A stretch of 24,328 bases of DNA, from positions 1-24,328 of the forward strand of contig DATFMH010000049.1 in the NCBI GenBank assembly GCA_035267045.1, read 5' to 3'. The DNA comes from DATFMH01 sp035267045 (GTDB taxonomy: Bacteria; Bacteroidota; Rhodothermia; Balneolales; DATFMH01). The notes under the pieces were generated by a model. That model was not told the DNA's origin and ran no database searches. It saw only the letters and a list, made by a program, of their open reading frames with translations. Shown piece by piece: positions 1-7,987 of the stretch. The position numbers and the translations under genes are program-made. Position 1 is the stretch's first letter, and the number at the start of each line of letters is the position of its first letter.

Positions 1-2715
1 TAACTGAGCTACTTTTCTTCCCATGATATCATAAACGGTCAATGTGACTTTACTGGAAACAGGCAAGGTATACGAAATATTCGTACTCGGATTAAATGGG
101 TTGGGATAGTTTTGTGCCAATTTGAAATTGGAGGGTTGTTGTACAGGTTTTGCTATAGGTAATGTACTACTCGGCTTTCCAATAAATATACCCCGTCCAT
201 GAGAAGCTACACCAATACGATTGTCAGATGTACGCGAAGTCAGCCGTTCAACAACCGCATTACCGATTAAACTGTTTGCCTGTTTAGACCATTGGGTACT
301 GGACCCATTTAATGATTGAGTTATATAAAGGCCTGTGCTGGTACCCACAAGGTAAAAAGTGCCGGCACTATTAGTAGGTAAGATTGTGGCTGTTCTCACG
401 GAAGGACCAAAACTGGTTGATCCGACACTACTTAGGTTATCCAGGTTGCCTCCAACACTTGCGTACGTCTGTCCGCCGTCACTGGAATGAAATATACTGG
501 GAACATTGTAGTTTGAGAAGATGACTAATATGTCATTAGCATTATTCGGATTAACGGCAATATCGCTGATATATCCACCTTTCGGAAAATTTGAACTGGA
601 TCTGTTCAGGGCGGTAGTAGCGGTATCGGAGTTATTTACACGGTAAACATATGGTTGATTTGTTGTAGAACCACTTTGTGTATTGGATGCCCCTAAATAG
701 AGTATATGCGCAGGGCTGTGTGATACTTTAAGGCTTGTGAATTGATAACCACTCGGTCCCTTTATATTTGAAAGTAATTTCCAATTAGATCCCGGGCTTG
801 ATCCGTCAACTTTTGTATTTCTCCAAAGGGAATCTCCCGCAAGATAGTACATGACATTTTCCGAACCCGGATCAATGGCATAAGGAGTCACAAATAACTG
901 GTTACCGGCATTAGCAGGCGTCACATCCTGAACGGGTGTAAATTGTGTTATGGATCCCGAACTGCTATAGCCATGGCGGGTAACAGTTCCATTTTGCGTT
1001 TCCGTATACCCATAGGTTGAACCTAAGTAAGCATATCCACCGTCACCTGACGACACATCTTGTGACACGTTACTGCTAAGGGTACCGGTAAGCTTAAAAA
1101 AGGGTGAACCGTTATCCTGTGCTCCACCTAATACCCGGTCATCATTAGCCGTTTTATTCAAGGCAATAGTATAAAACTGCGATACGAGATACCCGTGATT
1201 CATATCTGTCCACACTACCGGGTTGCCCGAAGTACTTGTTGCTGTGATATCGGTCGTATAACTGAGGCCTCCGTCATGTCCCGTCCATACATGTGTTGGA
1301 TTTTGTGGATCAAAAACAGCCATATGTTGATCCGGATGTTGTCCGGGATACATATGAATATTATTAGCAGTGCTATAACCGCCAACCCATCCAAAATCCT
1401 GTGTTGGAGAGGTAGCAAACCCATTACCGGATCGGAATAAATTGGTTGCCCCGATAAGTACAAATTGGTAATCATCAGGTTTAACAGAAACTAACATGTT
1501 ATAGTTATTCTGAACATTGAATTGTCCGACTTTACCACCATAATTCGGAATATTGGAGGACCTGTCAGCAGCTGAATAGAGAGAATCTCCTTTAAAAGTG
1601 AATTGGTAAAAGGATACTTTCGATTGATCGCTGGTTGTGGTTCCATTATATGTTAGTGCATAAGCTACACTCGGTTTGGAAGGGGCAAAAGCCATTACTG
1701 TCCGTTCATAGTAGCTTGGGAAACCAGCCGGGGTAAAATTCTTCCAGGTAGAACCATCATCTGTGGAATAATAAAATCCGGATTTGGTGGACGCCGGTTT
1801 ATTAAAACCCTGAGCAGATAAGGACGCCAGAACGTCACCATTTTTATTGATAGCAAGGCCCGTCCACACGTGATCATTCACTTTACCTAAAATTTGGTTA
1901 AAAGAAGCCCCCCCATCTGTGGATTTCAGAATACCGAAATTGTAACTGGCAATAAATATGGATCCTGTCGTTGGACTAACCACTATTTTGGAAACATACT
2001 GATATGGATTGTTATAAGTTGTGTAATTTGATGCCTGGGTACTGGATAAAATTGTCCAGCTATCTCCATTATCAGTAGACTTGTATATTCCTGTTCCCCG
2101 ATATGGTGCGCTGTTACCCATACCGGATGCCGTATTTCCGATAAATTCACCACTACTGTAATACCATGTTGAAGTATGGCCGGCCCGCGGATCCTGCACA
2201 ACATACGACACACTTAAATTCTGACTGGGGAGGTTGCGTAAGGACCATGTCTTTCCGTTATCCTTCGATTCCCAAATACCTCCCGATACACCGCCTGCGA
2301 TAATATGATTTGAATTTGCAACATCAATGGCTAATGCTCGTGTTCTTCCACCTACATTGTAAGGACCGGCTTGCGACCAATCGAATGAATTGGACACAGA
2401 GGCTACCGTAGGATTCGAAAATTTTTGATTTCGAATGTGTTCATTTTCGAGCAATTTTTTAGCGTATGCTAACTCACGAGCTCTGGCATTAGCAGGTATT
2501 CTGTTTGTAGCAGGATCCCTCAACATCTTGAAATAATACTCCTGCCGGCCTTCATTATCCCTGTCAATGTATTCTCCATTGTCACGCTCAGATTTAGTAC
2601 CTTCTTTCGTTATTGAAGATCTATTGACGGCGGGTTGTTTCCATAGGTATAGCCCACCGATTAAGATTGACGATACAATGAATAGAGCTACAACTTTTTG
2701 TACTGGATGCTTCAT
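1..2715 (-). CDS. Sortilin/VPS10-like beta-propeller protein with T9SS C-terminal sorting domain (3' end outside window)
   Basis: My own reading of the minus strand gives an open frame of 905 codons from ATG at 2715 to the window edge, so the C-terminus is missing. Residues 8-24 form a hydrophobic export signal. The body carries repeated Asp-box (BNR) motifs of the S-x-D-x-G-x-[ST]-[WFY] type: SKDNGKTW near residue 150, then STDNGDSW, STDGGASF, STDDGSTW and SSDGGQTY. This is the pattern of sialidase/sortilin beta-propellers. Near residues 862-880 it switches to NFKLAQNYPNPFNPSTNISY, followed by a VYDIMGRKVAQL strand, the hallmark start of a type A T9SS sorting domain. The protein is therefore probably exported by Sec, moved through the outer membrane by T9SS, and released or anchored at the surface. 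No catalytic peptidase or glycosidase residues could be assigned. Its start lies 17 bases after the upstream lipoprotein's stop, so the two are probably co-transcribed. Confidence 0.88.
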   Translation of the reverse strand, partial: MKHPVQKVVALFIVSSILIGGLYLWKQPAVNRSSITKEGTKSERDNGEYIDRDNEGRQEYYFKMLRDPATNRIPANARARELAYAKKLLENEHIRNQKFSNPTVASVSNSFDWSQAGPYNVGGRTRALAIDVANSNHIIAGGVSGGIWESKDNGKTWSLRNLPSQNLSVSYVVQDPRAGHTSTWYYSSGEFIGNTASGMGNSAPYRGTGIYKSTDNGDSWTILSSTQASNYTTYNNPYQYVSKIVVSPTTGSIFIASYNFGILKSTDGGASFNQILGKVNDHVWTGLAINKNGDVLASLSAQGFNKPASTKSGFYYSTDDGSTWKNFTPAGFPSYYERTVMAFAPSKPSVAYALTYNGTTTSDQSKVSFYQFTFKGDSLYSAADRSSNIPNYGGKVGQFNVQNNYNMLVSVKPDDYQFVLIGATNLFRSGNGFATSPTQDFGWVGGYSTANNIHMYPGQHPDQHMAVFDPQNPTHVWTGHDGGLSYTTDITATSTSGNPVVWTDMNHGYLVSQFYTIALNKTANDDRVLGGAQDNGSPFFKLTGTLSSNVSQDVSSGDGGYAYLGSTYGYTETQNGTVTRHGYSSSGSITQFTPVQDVTPANAGNQLFVTPYAIDPGSENVMYYLAGDSLWRNTKVDGSSPGSNWKLLSNIKGPSGYQFTSLKVSHSPAHILYLGASNTQSGSTTNQPYVYRVNNSDTATTALNRSSSNFPKGGYISDIAVNPNNANDILVIFSNYNVPSIFHSSDGGQTYASVGGNLDNLSSVGSTSFGPSVRTATILPTNSAGTFYLVGTSTGLYITQSLNGSSTQWSKQANSLIGNAVVERLTSRTSDNRIGVASHGRGIFIGKPSSTLPIAKPVQQPSNFKLAQNYPNPFNPSTNISYTLPVSSKVTLTVYDIMGRKVAQL

Positions 2716-2732
2716 AAATATGAGTTGTTTAT

Positions 2733-3200
2733 TTAAAGGTAATTGATCACAGTCCAGTTAGGGCCAGACTGTTGTCCCATAGCCATTTCCTGTTGACTTT
2801 TCAAAATGAGTCTAATGGGTTTTATAGATGTGAATTCTTTTTTTATATCTTCAAGTTTGTGATCGTTCAGCAGCGCTTTAGATATATTAACCTTTAATTC
2901 CGAGTTAGCGGATAACATTGGTGTTGAAGAACCATAACCGTTCACTCTTAGGACTTTTAAAGTCACGTGATAAGGGTTAGTCTCATTATACATGATGATC
3001 CGGGCTGTTATATCGATAGTACCGGGTGCTAATTTATTCTTCACAGGTTTTACCGTACTGCTGTCAGCTTCCGTGACTGCGTTATCCTTTATGTTCGTAT
3101 TCTTTTTTTGCTGCTTTTTATTTGAACTACAAGCTATTGTAAGGCTTAAACACAATAGTAATATTCCGTTGATGAGATATAATTTAATAGGATGCTCCAT
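2733..3200 (-). CDS. Small secreted lipoprotein, function unknown
   Basis: 155 residues. The N-terminus is a signal peptide with hydrophobic residues 9-23 and a lipobox LTIAC, giving lipidation at Cys24, followed by a Lys/Asn-rich linker (about residues 27-45). The remaining ~100 residues look like a single beta-rich domain with no motif I recognise; there are no further cysteines and no repeats. It would sit on the periplasmic side of a membrane or at the cell surface. It is immediately upstream (17 bases) of the sortilin-like T9SS substrate on the same strand, so the two are likely an operon and may act together, for example as an anchor or partner; that is inference. No clear Shine-Dalgarno site is seen before the ATG at 3200. 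The first residues (MEHPIK) resemble those of the downstream protein (MKHPVQ), which may be chance. Confidence 0.75.
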   Translation of the reverse strand: MEHPIKLYLINGILLLCLSLTIACSSNKKQQKKNTNIKDNAVTEADSSTVKPVKNKLAPGTIDITARIIMYNETNPYHVTLKVLRVNGYGSSTPMLSANSELKVNISKALLNDHKLEDIKKEFTSIKPIRLILKSQQEMAMGQQSGPNWTVINYL

Positions 3201-3370
3201 AAAGTTCTATTGTCATAATGTTATATACTATAATAAGCTAAGATGATAAAAATAAAAATTATAAGGAAATGAATACGCAATATTCTGATATTTTATAACA
3301 ACAAAGAATACTATAGTTGCTTATACAAAAATAAAACGAATCAGGAATTTAGAAAACAAACATTTATTTG

Positions 3371-4555
3371 ATGGATTACCCAAAATCATTTTATGAACAT
3401 ATAGCCCAGACCAGTGATGACCCCATGGGATTAATGATTAGACGTGCCGAAGGACCTTTTATATATACAGACGACGGGAAGAGATATGTTGATTTCATTT
3501 CCGGTATAGCTGTTAGCAGTTTAGGCCATTGTCACCCTAATGTGGTTCAGGCGGTGAAAGACCAGGTTGAACGCCATATGCATGTTATGGTTTACGGAGA
3601 GTATATTCAGAAACCCCAATCTGAGCTGGCTGAGTTATTAACATCGCAGGTTCCATCCAATCTCGACCGCGTATATTTTGTAAATAGTGGTACAGAGGCA
3701 AACGAGGGAGCGCTTAAATTAGCTAAGAAATATACAGGAAAGCATAAATTCATATCATTTCATAATAGCTATCATGGTGATACACACGGCTCACTTAGTG
3801 TGACCGGCAGGGATGTTTATCGCGACCCTTATCAACCATTATTACCTGATGTTTATTTCCTTTCTTTTAATGATGATTCGGAGCTTCATAAAATCGATGA
3901 GGAGACTGCAGCCGTTATAATGGAACCCATCCAGGGAGAAGGGGGAATAATACCGGCGGATACTGATTGGTTGCAAAAAGTTCGTAAACGTTGTAACGAT
4001 ACAGGAACCCTCTTGATCTTTGATGAAGTACAAACCGGTTTTGGCAGGACGGGGACCTTATTTGCCTTTCAACAGTATAATGTAGTGCCAGATATAATGA
4101 GTCTGGCCAAAGCCTTGGGTGGAGGTATGCCAATCGGTGCTTTCCTGAGCTCGAGTAAGATTTTTGAGACTTTTAAATACGATCCGCCATTAAATCACGT
4201 AACAACTTTTGGCGGGCATCCGGTTTCATGTGCGGCAGCTTATGCGGCTCTTAAAACATTATTGGATGATGATCTCATGAAAAATGCAATTACAATTGAA
4301 AATACAGCCCGTTCAATACTGAAAGGAAAAGGGATCGTTGAAGTCAGGGGGAAAGGGGCAATGTTGGGATTGCAATTACGTGATTTTGAGTTGACCCGAA
4401 AAGTAGTAAAAGCATGTCTTGATGAAGGTATTATTCTTGGCTGGACATTGCATTCAAATACCCTGATACGCATCGCCCCGCCATTAATTATTGATCATGA
4501 TCTGCTTAAAGATGTATTAAATAAGATTAAAGCAACAATACTGCTGTATGCATAG
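3371..4555 (+). CDS. Class III PLP-dependent aminotransferase (acetylornithine/4-aminobutyrate aminotransferase family)
   Basis: 394 residues from the ATG at 3371; a TTG directly before it (3368) is a less likely start. Fold-type I, class III transaminase motifs are intact: NSGTEANEGALKLAK (residues 105-119) for phosphate binding, EPIQGEGG, IFDEVQTGFGRTG with the pyridine-nitrogen Asp218, and LAKALGGGMPIGAF with the Schiff-base Lys247. The HVTTFGGHP segment is also typical. It moves an amino group from an omega- or alpha-amino acid to 2-oxoglutarate in the cytoplasm. Family members include ArgD, GabT and LysN-type enzymes, and sequence alone does not settle the substrate. The next gene, 104 bases downstream on the same strand, encodes a succinate-semialdehyde-type dehydrogenase. 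The pair therefore fits 4-aminobutyrate breakdown to succinate, with the aminotransferase in the GabT role. No arginine-biosynthesis genes are nearby, which argues against ArgD. Confidence 0.88.
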   Translation: MDYPKSFYEHIAQTSDDPMGLMIRRAEGPFIYTDDGKRYVDFISGIAVSSLGHCHPNVVQAVKDQVERHMHVMVYGEYIQKPQSELAELLTSQVPSNLDRVYFVNSGTEANEGALKLAKKYTGKHKFISFHNSYHGDTHGSLSVTGRDVYRDPYQPLLPDVYFLSFNDDSELHKIDEETAAVIMEPIQGEGGIIPADTDWLQKVRKRCNDTGTLLIFDEVQTGFGRTGTLFAFQQYNVVPDIMSLAKALGGGMPIGAFLSSSKIFETFKYDPPLNHVTTFGGHPVSCAAAYAALKTLLDDDLMKNAITIENTARSILKGKGIVEVRGKGAMLGLQLRDFELTRKVVKACLDEGIILGWTLHSNTLIRIAPPLIIDHDLLKDVLNKIKATILLYA

Positions 4556-4659
4556 TTAACAAGATAAAAGGGTTGTTTCAGAACCAATATTTTGGAACGT
4601 CTTGTTGTATGAAATCATTAATAAAGTAGAAGATTAATAAAAACGAATTTGAAAGTATT

Positions 4660-6069
4660 ATGGAAACTAAAGTAGCATTACAATCAATCAATCCGGCAAA
4701 TGGTAATATTATTAAGAATTATGACGAGATTGATCGGGAAGAACTGGATGAACTATTACGGAATGTTGATAAGACTCAGCAGCAATGGATGCGGGTGCCA
4801 TTTGCTCAACGAGCGGAAAAAATGAGAAAAGCAGCTAAAATCCTTCGTGATCAGGCCGATGAATTCGGACAACTTATGGCTGATGAAATGGGTAAACCGG
4901 TTTCCCAGGGAAAAGCAGAGGCAGAAAAATGTGCCTGGGTTTGTGATTATTATGCGGATAATGCTGAAGAGATCCTTAAGGATGTTCCGGTGGATACAGA
5001 TGCAAGTAAGAGTTATGTTCATTATCAGCCAATGGGCGTGGTAATGGCTATTATGCCGTGGAATTATCCTTTCTGGCAAGTATTTCGTTTTGCAGCACCC
5101 GCACTTATGGCAGGGAATGCCGGGGTTTTGAAGCATTCAGAGAATGTTACCGGATGTGCGTTGGCAATAGAGAAAATATTTCATGATGCCGGTTTCCCCG
5201 GAAATTTATTTCGTACCCTGCTTATTAACAGGGATAAAGCAAAAGATGTTATAGAACACCCGGTAGTGAAAGCTGTTACACTTACAGGAAGTACCAGGGC
5301 AGGTAAAATTGTAGCATCTCAGGCGGGAGCCGTACTTAAAAAGACGGTATTAGAACTTGGTGGAAGTGACCCATACGTTGTTCTTGAAGATGCCAATCTT
5401 GACGAAGCAATAAATACATGTGTTACTTCGAGATTGTTGAATAGCGGACAAAGTTGTATTGCGGCTAAACGGTTCATCGTCGTTGAGAAGGTATATGACG
5501 AGTTCGTCAGGAAATTAGTAGAATCGATGAACTCAAAGAAAATGGGTGATCCTAATAATGATGTTGATCTCGGACCACAGGCACGCGAAGATTTGCGTGA
5601 TAATCTGCATGATCAGGTGCGAAGAAGTGTCGAAAATGGTGCTAAAGTTTTAACCGGTGGTGAAATTCCGGATATGGATGGATTTTATTATCCACCTACG
5701 GTATTGGTCGATGTTGCAGCAGGTATGCCCGCATATGAAGAGGAGCTGTTCGGACCGGTTGCAACAGTTATAAAAGCCAGGGACGAAGAAGATGCGCTTC
5801 GAATTGCCAATGATACAAGTTATGGATTAGGATCTGCCGTATTTACAAAGGATAAAGAAAAAGGTGAAAAAATTGCCCGTGAAAAACTAAACGCAGGAAG
5901 TTCATTTGTTAATACGTTTGTCAAATCTGATCCACGCCTGCCTTTCGGAGGTATCAAGAATTCAGGTTATGGCCGCGAGCTTTCGCCATTCGGTATCAAA
6001 GAATTCATGAATATCAAGACGATTTACGTGGCGAAAGCTATAAATGAAAAAGCCGGAAAACGGAGATAG
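4660..6069 (+). CDS. NAD(P)-dependent succinate-semialdehyde dehydrogenase family protein
   Basis: 469 residues, a full-length aldehyde dehydrogenase. The catalytic set is complete: Asn135 in MPWNYPFW, Lys158 in GVLKHSENV (nucleotide binding), the general base Glu232 in LELGGSDPYVV, and the nucleophile Cys266 in SGQSCIAAKRF. The short N-terminus and the MPWNYPFWQ and KHSENVTGCA signatures match the YneI/Sad-GabD branch (succinate-semialdehyde dehydrogenase) better than betaine-aldehyde or acetaldehyde enzymes. Expected reaction: succinate semialdehyde plus NAD(P)+ to succinate, in the cytoplasm. It follows the class III aminotransferase by 104 bases without an obvious terminator, which supports a two-gene GABA or related omega-amino-acid pathway feeding the TCA cycle. 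The cofactor (NAD versus NADP) cannot be read with confidence. It is convergent with the NUDIX gene, 39 bases apart. Confidence 0.9.
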   Translation: METKVALQSINPANGNIIKNYDEIDREELDELLRNVDKTQQQWMRVPFAQRAEKMRKAAKILRDQADEFGQLMADEMGKPVSQGKAEAEKCAWVCDYYADNAEEILKDVPVDTDASKSYVHYQPMGVVMAIMPWNYPFWQVFRFAAPALMAGNAGVLKHSENVTGCALAIEKIFHDAGFPGNLFRTLLINRDKAKDVIEHPVVKAVTLTGSTRAGKIVASQAGAVLKKTVLELGGSDPYVVLEDANLDEAINTCVTSRLLNSGQSCIAAKRFIVVEKVYDEFVRKLVESMNSKKMGDPNNDVDLGPQAREDLRDNLHDQVRRSVENGAKVLTGGEIPDMDGFYYPPTVLVDVAAGMPAYEEELFGPVATVIKARDEEDALRIANDTSYGLGSAVFTKDKEKGEKIAREKLNAGSSFVNTFVKSDPRLPFGGIKNSGYGRELSPFGIKEFMNIKTIYVAKAINEKAGKRR

Positions 6070-6108
6070 TAAAAACTTTAATTCATTTACATGCTATCAC
6101 TTAAACAC

Positions 6109-6564
6109 TCAGAGTTGTTCTTTGAGGCGATCGATAAAAGGTAGTTGAGCGGGATTTATTTTCTTCCTGGCCTCTTCTTCCTTAAAGAATTGAGCTTCGT
6201 CAATTTCAGGGAATGTTTTCTTTTTCCCTGATTTTGGTGGCCATTCTATTTCAAAACTGTTACTTGAAATTTTTACTTCATCCGGACCTTTATATTCAAA
6301 TGCCCATGCATAAACTATTTTACCCCCTTTTTGTTTAATCTCACCTAAAGAGAACATTGGTTCTTCACCAACTAATCCCGTTTCTTCTTGAAATTCCCGC
6401 TTCGCTGCCTCTTTATTGGGTTCGTTATTTTCTATGAGGCCTTTGGGAATTGTCCAGTATCCATTATCTCTATTTTTGAAATAGGGCCCGCCCATATGAG
6501 CCAAAAATATTTGCAGCTCATCATCATGAATTCGATACATTAATAATCCGGCACTTTTACTCAT
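6109..6564 (-). CDS. NUDIX hydrolase (COG4119-like)
   Basis: 151 residues with a perfect NUDIX box GX5EX7REUXEEXGU at residues 42-64 (Gly42, Glu48, Arg56-Glu57, Glu60-Glu61, Gly63), which binds the divalent metal and hydrolyses nucleoside-diphosphate-linked substrates. The opening SAGLLMYRI, the GYWTIPKG just before the box and the later FEIEWPPKSGKKKTFPE segment fit the COG4119 'predicted NTP pyrophosphohydrolase' group. The true substrate (nucleotide, diadenosine polyphosphate or similar) is not determinable. It is the last gene on this minus-strand stretch, after susC and susD. A 40-base hairpin (6572-6611) occupies almost all of the gap to susD and ends 7 bases before this start codon, and no Shine-Dalgarno site is visible. 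Translation may depend on that structure, or on an unseen promoter. Confidence 0.9.
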   Translation of the reverse strand: MSKSAGLLMYRIHDDELQIFLAHMGGPYFKNRDNGYWTIPKGLIENNEPNKEAAKREFQEETGLVGEEPMFSLGEIKQKGGKIVYAWAFEYKGPDEVKISSNSFEIEWPPKSGKKKTFPEIDEAQFFKEEEARKKINPAQLPFIDRLKEQL

Positions 6565-6571
6565 AATTAGA

Positions 6572-6611
6572 CGCTATACTATTCTGTAAAATAATACGGA
6601 ATAGTATAGCG
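6572..6611 (-). promoter_or_regulatory. Long intercistronic hairpin between susD and the NUDIX gene
   Basis: Two perfect 13-base arms (6572-6584 and 6599-6611, CGCTATACTATTC and its reverse complement). Pairing continues inward through one G-U wobble and three more pairs to a 6-base AT loop, so about 17 pairs in total. No run of T follows on the minus strand, so it is not a standard rho-independent terminator. It starts 10 bases after the susD stop and ends 7 bases before the NUDIX ATG. It could stop 3' decay of the susCD mRNA, terminate inefficiently, or control NUDIX translation. The structure is certain from the sequence; the role is not. Confidence 0.7.
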
Positions 6612-6621
6612 AATATAAAAA

Positions 6622-7971
6622 TCAGGCATTTTCCGGAGCCGGTATAGGGAATTGTTGCCAGACGTTATCACCGGTACGGTCGATTGGTAATTGATTTAAC
6701 CGGTTATAACGACGCATGTCAATCCACCTGTGACCTTCTCCAAAAAGAGAATAGCGACGTTGTTTCAACATTTCATCAATAAGCGCTGACTCTGTTTGTG
6801 CGCCGCTGTAATCAGGCAGATTATGAGCGTTCCTTATTATATTCAAGTCACTGACAGCTCCTGGGAGATCACCCGTCTGAATACGTGACTCAGCCCGAAT
6901 TAATATAAGTTCCTCATTACGGATCAGTGGGTAAGGATCGGTCTGGGTCTTATAAACATAAAATCCATAATCACCGCCTAATCCATCCAGCGTGGCTGTT
7001 TGTGATCTCTGAAATACTTTATTGATGCGATCGTCGCCTGCCTCAAGATCCGTGATATAGCTCGGATGAGCTACCCATGAGTCACCCGATTGGGCATCCG
7101 GATTTCTGTAAATGGGATTTATTTGATCTCCGCTTGCCGTAGAGAAAATACTGTAAACCCCGGTGTTTAGATCACCGGCCGGAGCGATAAAAGAGTCATT
7201 CAGGATAGTTAATGCATCCTGATATTTAGCGTCATATACCGCTACTCTTGCAGCGATAGCCCGGTTGAATGTCTTAAATGTAGCAGGTGTATCAAATCCG
7301 GCAAAACCATCAGATAATGGGAATGCAAATGCACCTCCGGCATTATTCAAATCACTGTACCCGTCATCAAGCAGTGTGGCAATATTGCCTAAAGCCGTTT
7401 GTCGATTTACAAAGGGTCCCAGATTATCAGTGGCCACATCAGTACGTATACCATTATCATATGTTAATGTGAGGTTTAAGAGTAACTGATAAGCCTGAAT
7501 GGTTTTAGCGAAGCCGTATGCGCCATTCTTTTCGTTATCTGTTAATTCAGTACTGTTTTGAGCGGATTCTATCAGGATGTTTGTATTTCGAACGACGGCA
7601 TAGCGGGCACGCCACGGCCGTGTGATATAAAATGTATTATTATCGAGAACGGAGTTTTCTTTTCCAAGAAGATCGCCTGTGAAGCGGGGTTCTGAGGCAA
7701 GGAATCGATAAACCTCCCGGCCTATCATACCAACATCGACCATGTATAAGTTAATGTCTACTCGCATCCCGGATTCAATTCCAGTTGCGACGTTTGCAAT
7801 CTCGTCTTTGGTTGCATTTTGACTCAGAGCCTGTAAACTCGGTCCGTTAGGATCTACTTTATCTTTCAGGTTCAATATATCACATGCTGAGAAACCAACA
7901 ATAACAAGAGTGATAAAGAATAAAAGTAGAATTTTCTGTTGTAATAAATCTGATACTATACGTGATTTCAT
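6622..7971 (-). CDS. susD: RagB/SusD family nutrient-binding outer-membrane lipoprotein
   Basis: 449 residues. Signal peptide with hydrophobic residues 14-28 and lipobox GFSAC, lipidated Cys30. The C-terminal third has the SusD hallmarks: YPLIRNEELILIRAESRIQTG, then LNIIRNAHNLPDY, then RRYSLFGEGHRWIDMRRY, ending near FPIPAPENA (compare the usual 'FPIPQSE'). SusD proteins form the surface lid on the SusC transporter and capture ligand, often oligosaccharides but also peptides. It is somewhat shorter than many SusD proteins (about 500-550). The gene starts 16 bases after the susC stop, behind a GGGGG run (7978-7982) that may serve as ribosome binding site. No polysaccharide lyase, hydrolase or sigma/anti-sigma regulator is adjacent, so the ligand cannot be guessed from context. 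Confidence 0.9.
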   Translation of the reverse strand: MKSRIVSDLLQQKILLLFFITLVIVGFSACDILNLKDKVDPNGPSLQALSQNATKDEIANVATGIESGMRVDINLYMVDVGMIGREVYRFLASEPRFTGDLLGKENSVLDNNTFYITRPWRARYAVVRNTNILIESAQNSTELTDNEKNGAYGFAKTIQAYQLLLNLTLTYDNGIRTDVATDNLGPFVNRQTALGNIATLLDDGYSDLNNAGGAFAFPLSDGFAGFDTPATFKTFNRAIAARVAVYDAKYQDALTILNDSFIAPAGDLNTGVYSIFSTASGDQINPIYRNPDAQSGDSWVAHPSYITDLEAGDDRINKVFQRSQTATLDGLGGDYGFYVYKTQTDPYPLIRNEELILIRAESRIQTGDLPGAVSDLNIIRNAHNLPDYSGAQTESALIDEMLKQRRYSLFGEGHRWIDMRRYNRLNQLPIDRTGDNVWQQFPIPAPENA

Positions 7972-7987
7972 TTTTTACCCCCGTTTC

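Noticed and set aside
1195..2213. Several open frames of 60-86 codons on both strands inside the sortilin-like gene
   Set aside because: They lie within a 905-codon continuous frame with clear Asp-box and sorting-domain motifs, have odd composition and no ribosome sites; they are shadows of that gene.
4557..4607. Inverted repeat AACAAGA...TCTTGTT between the aminotransferase and dehydrogenase genes
   Set aside because: Only 7-base arms around a 35-base interior with weak inner pairing and no T tract; not strong enough to call a terminator or attenuator.
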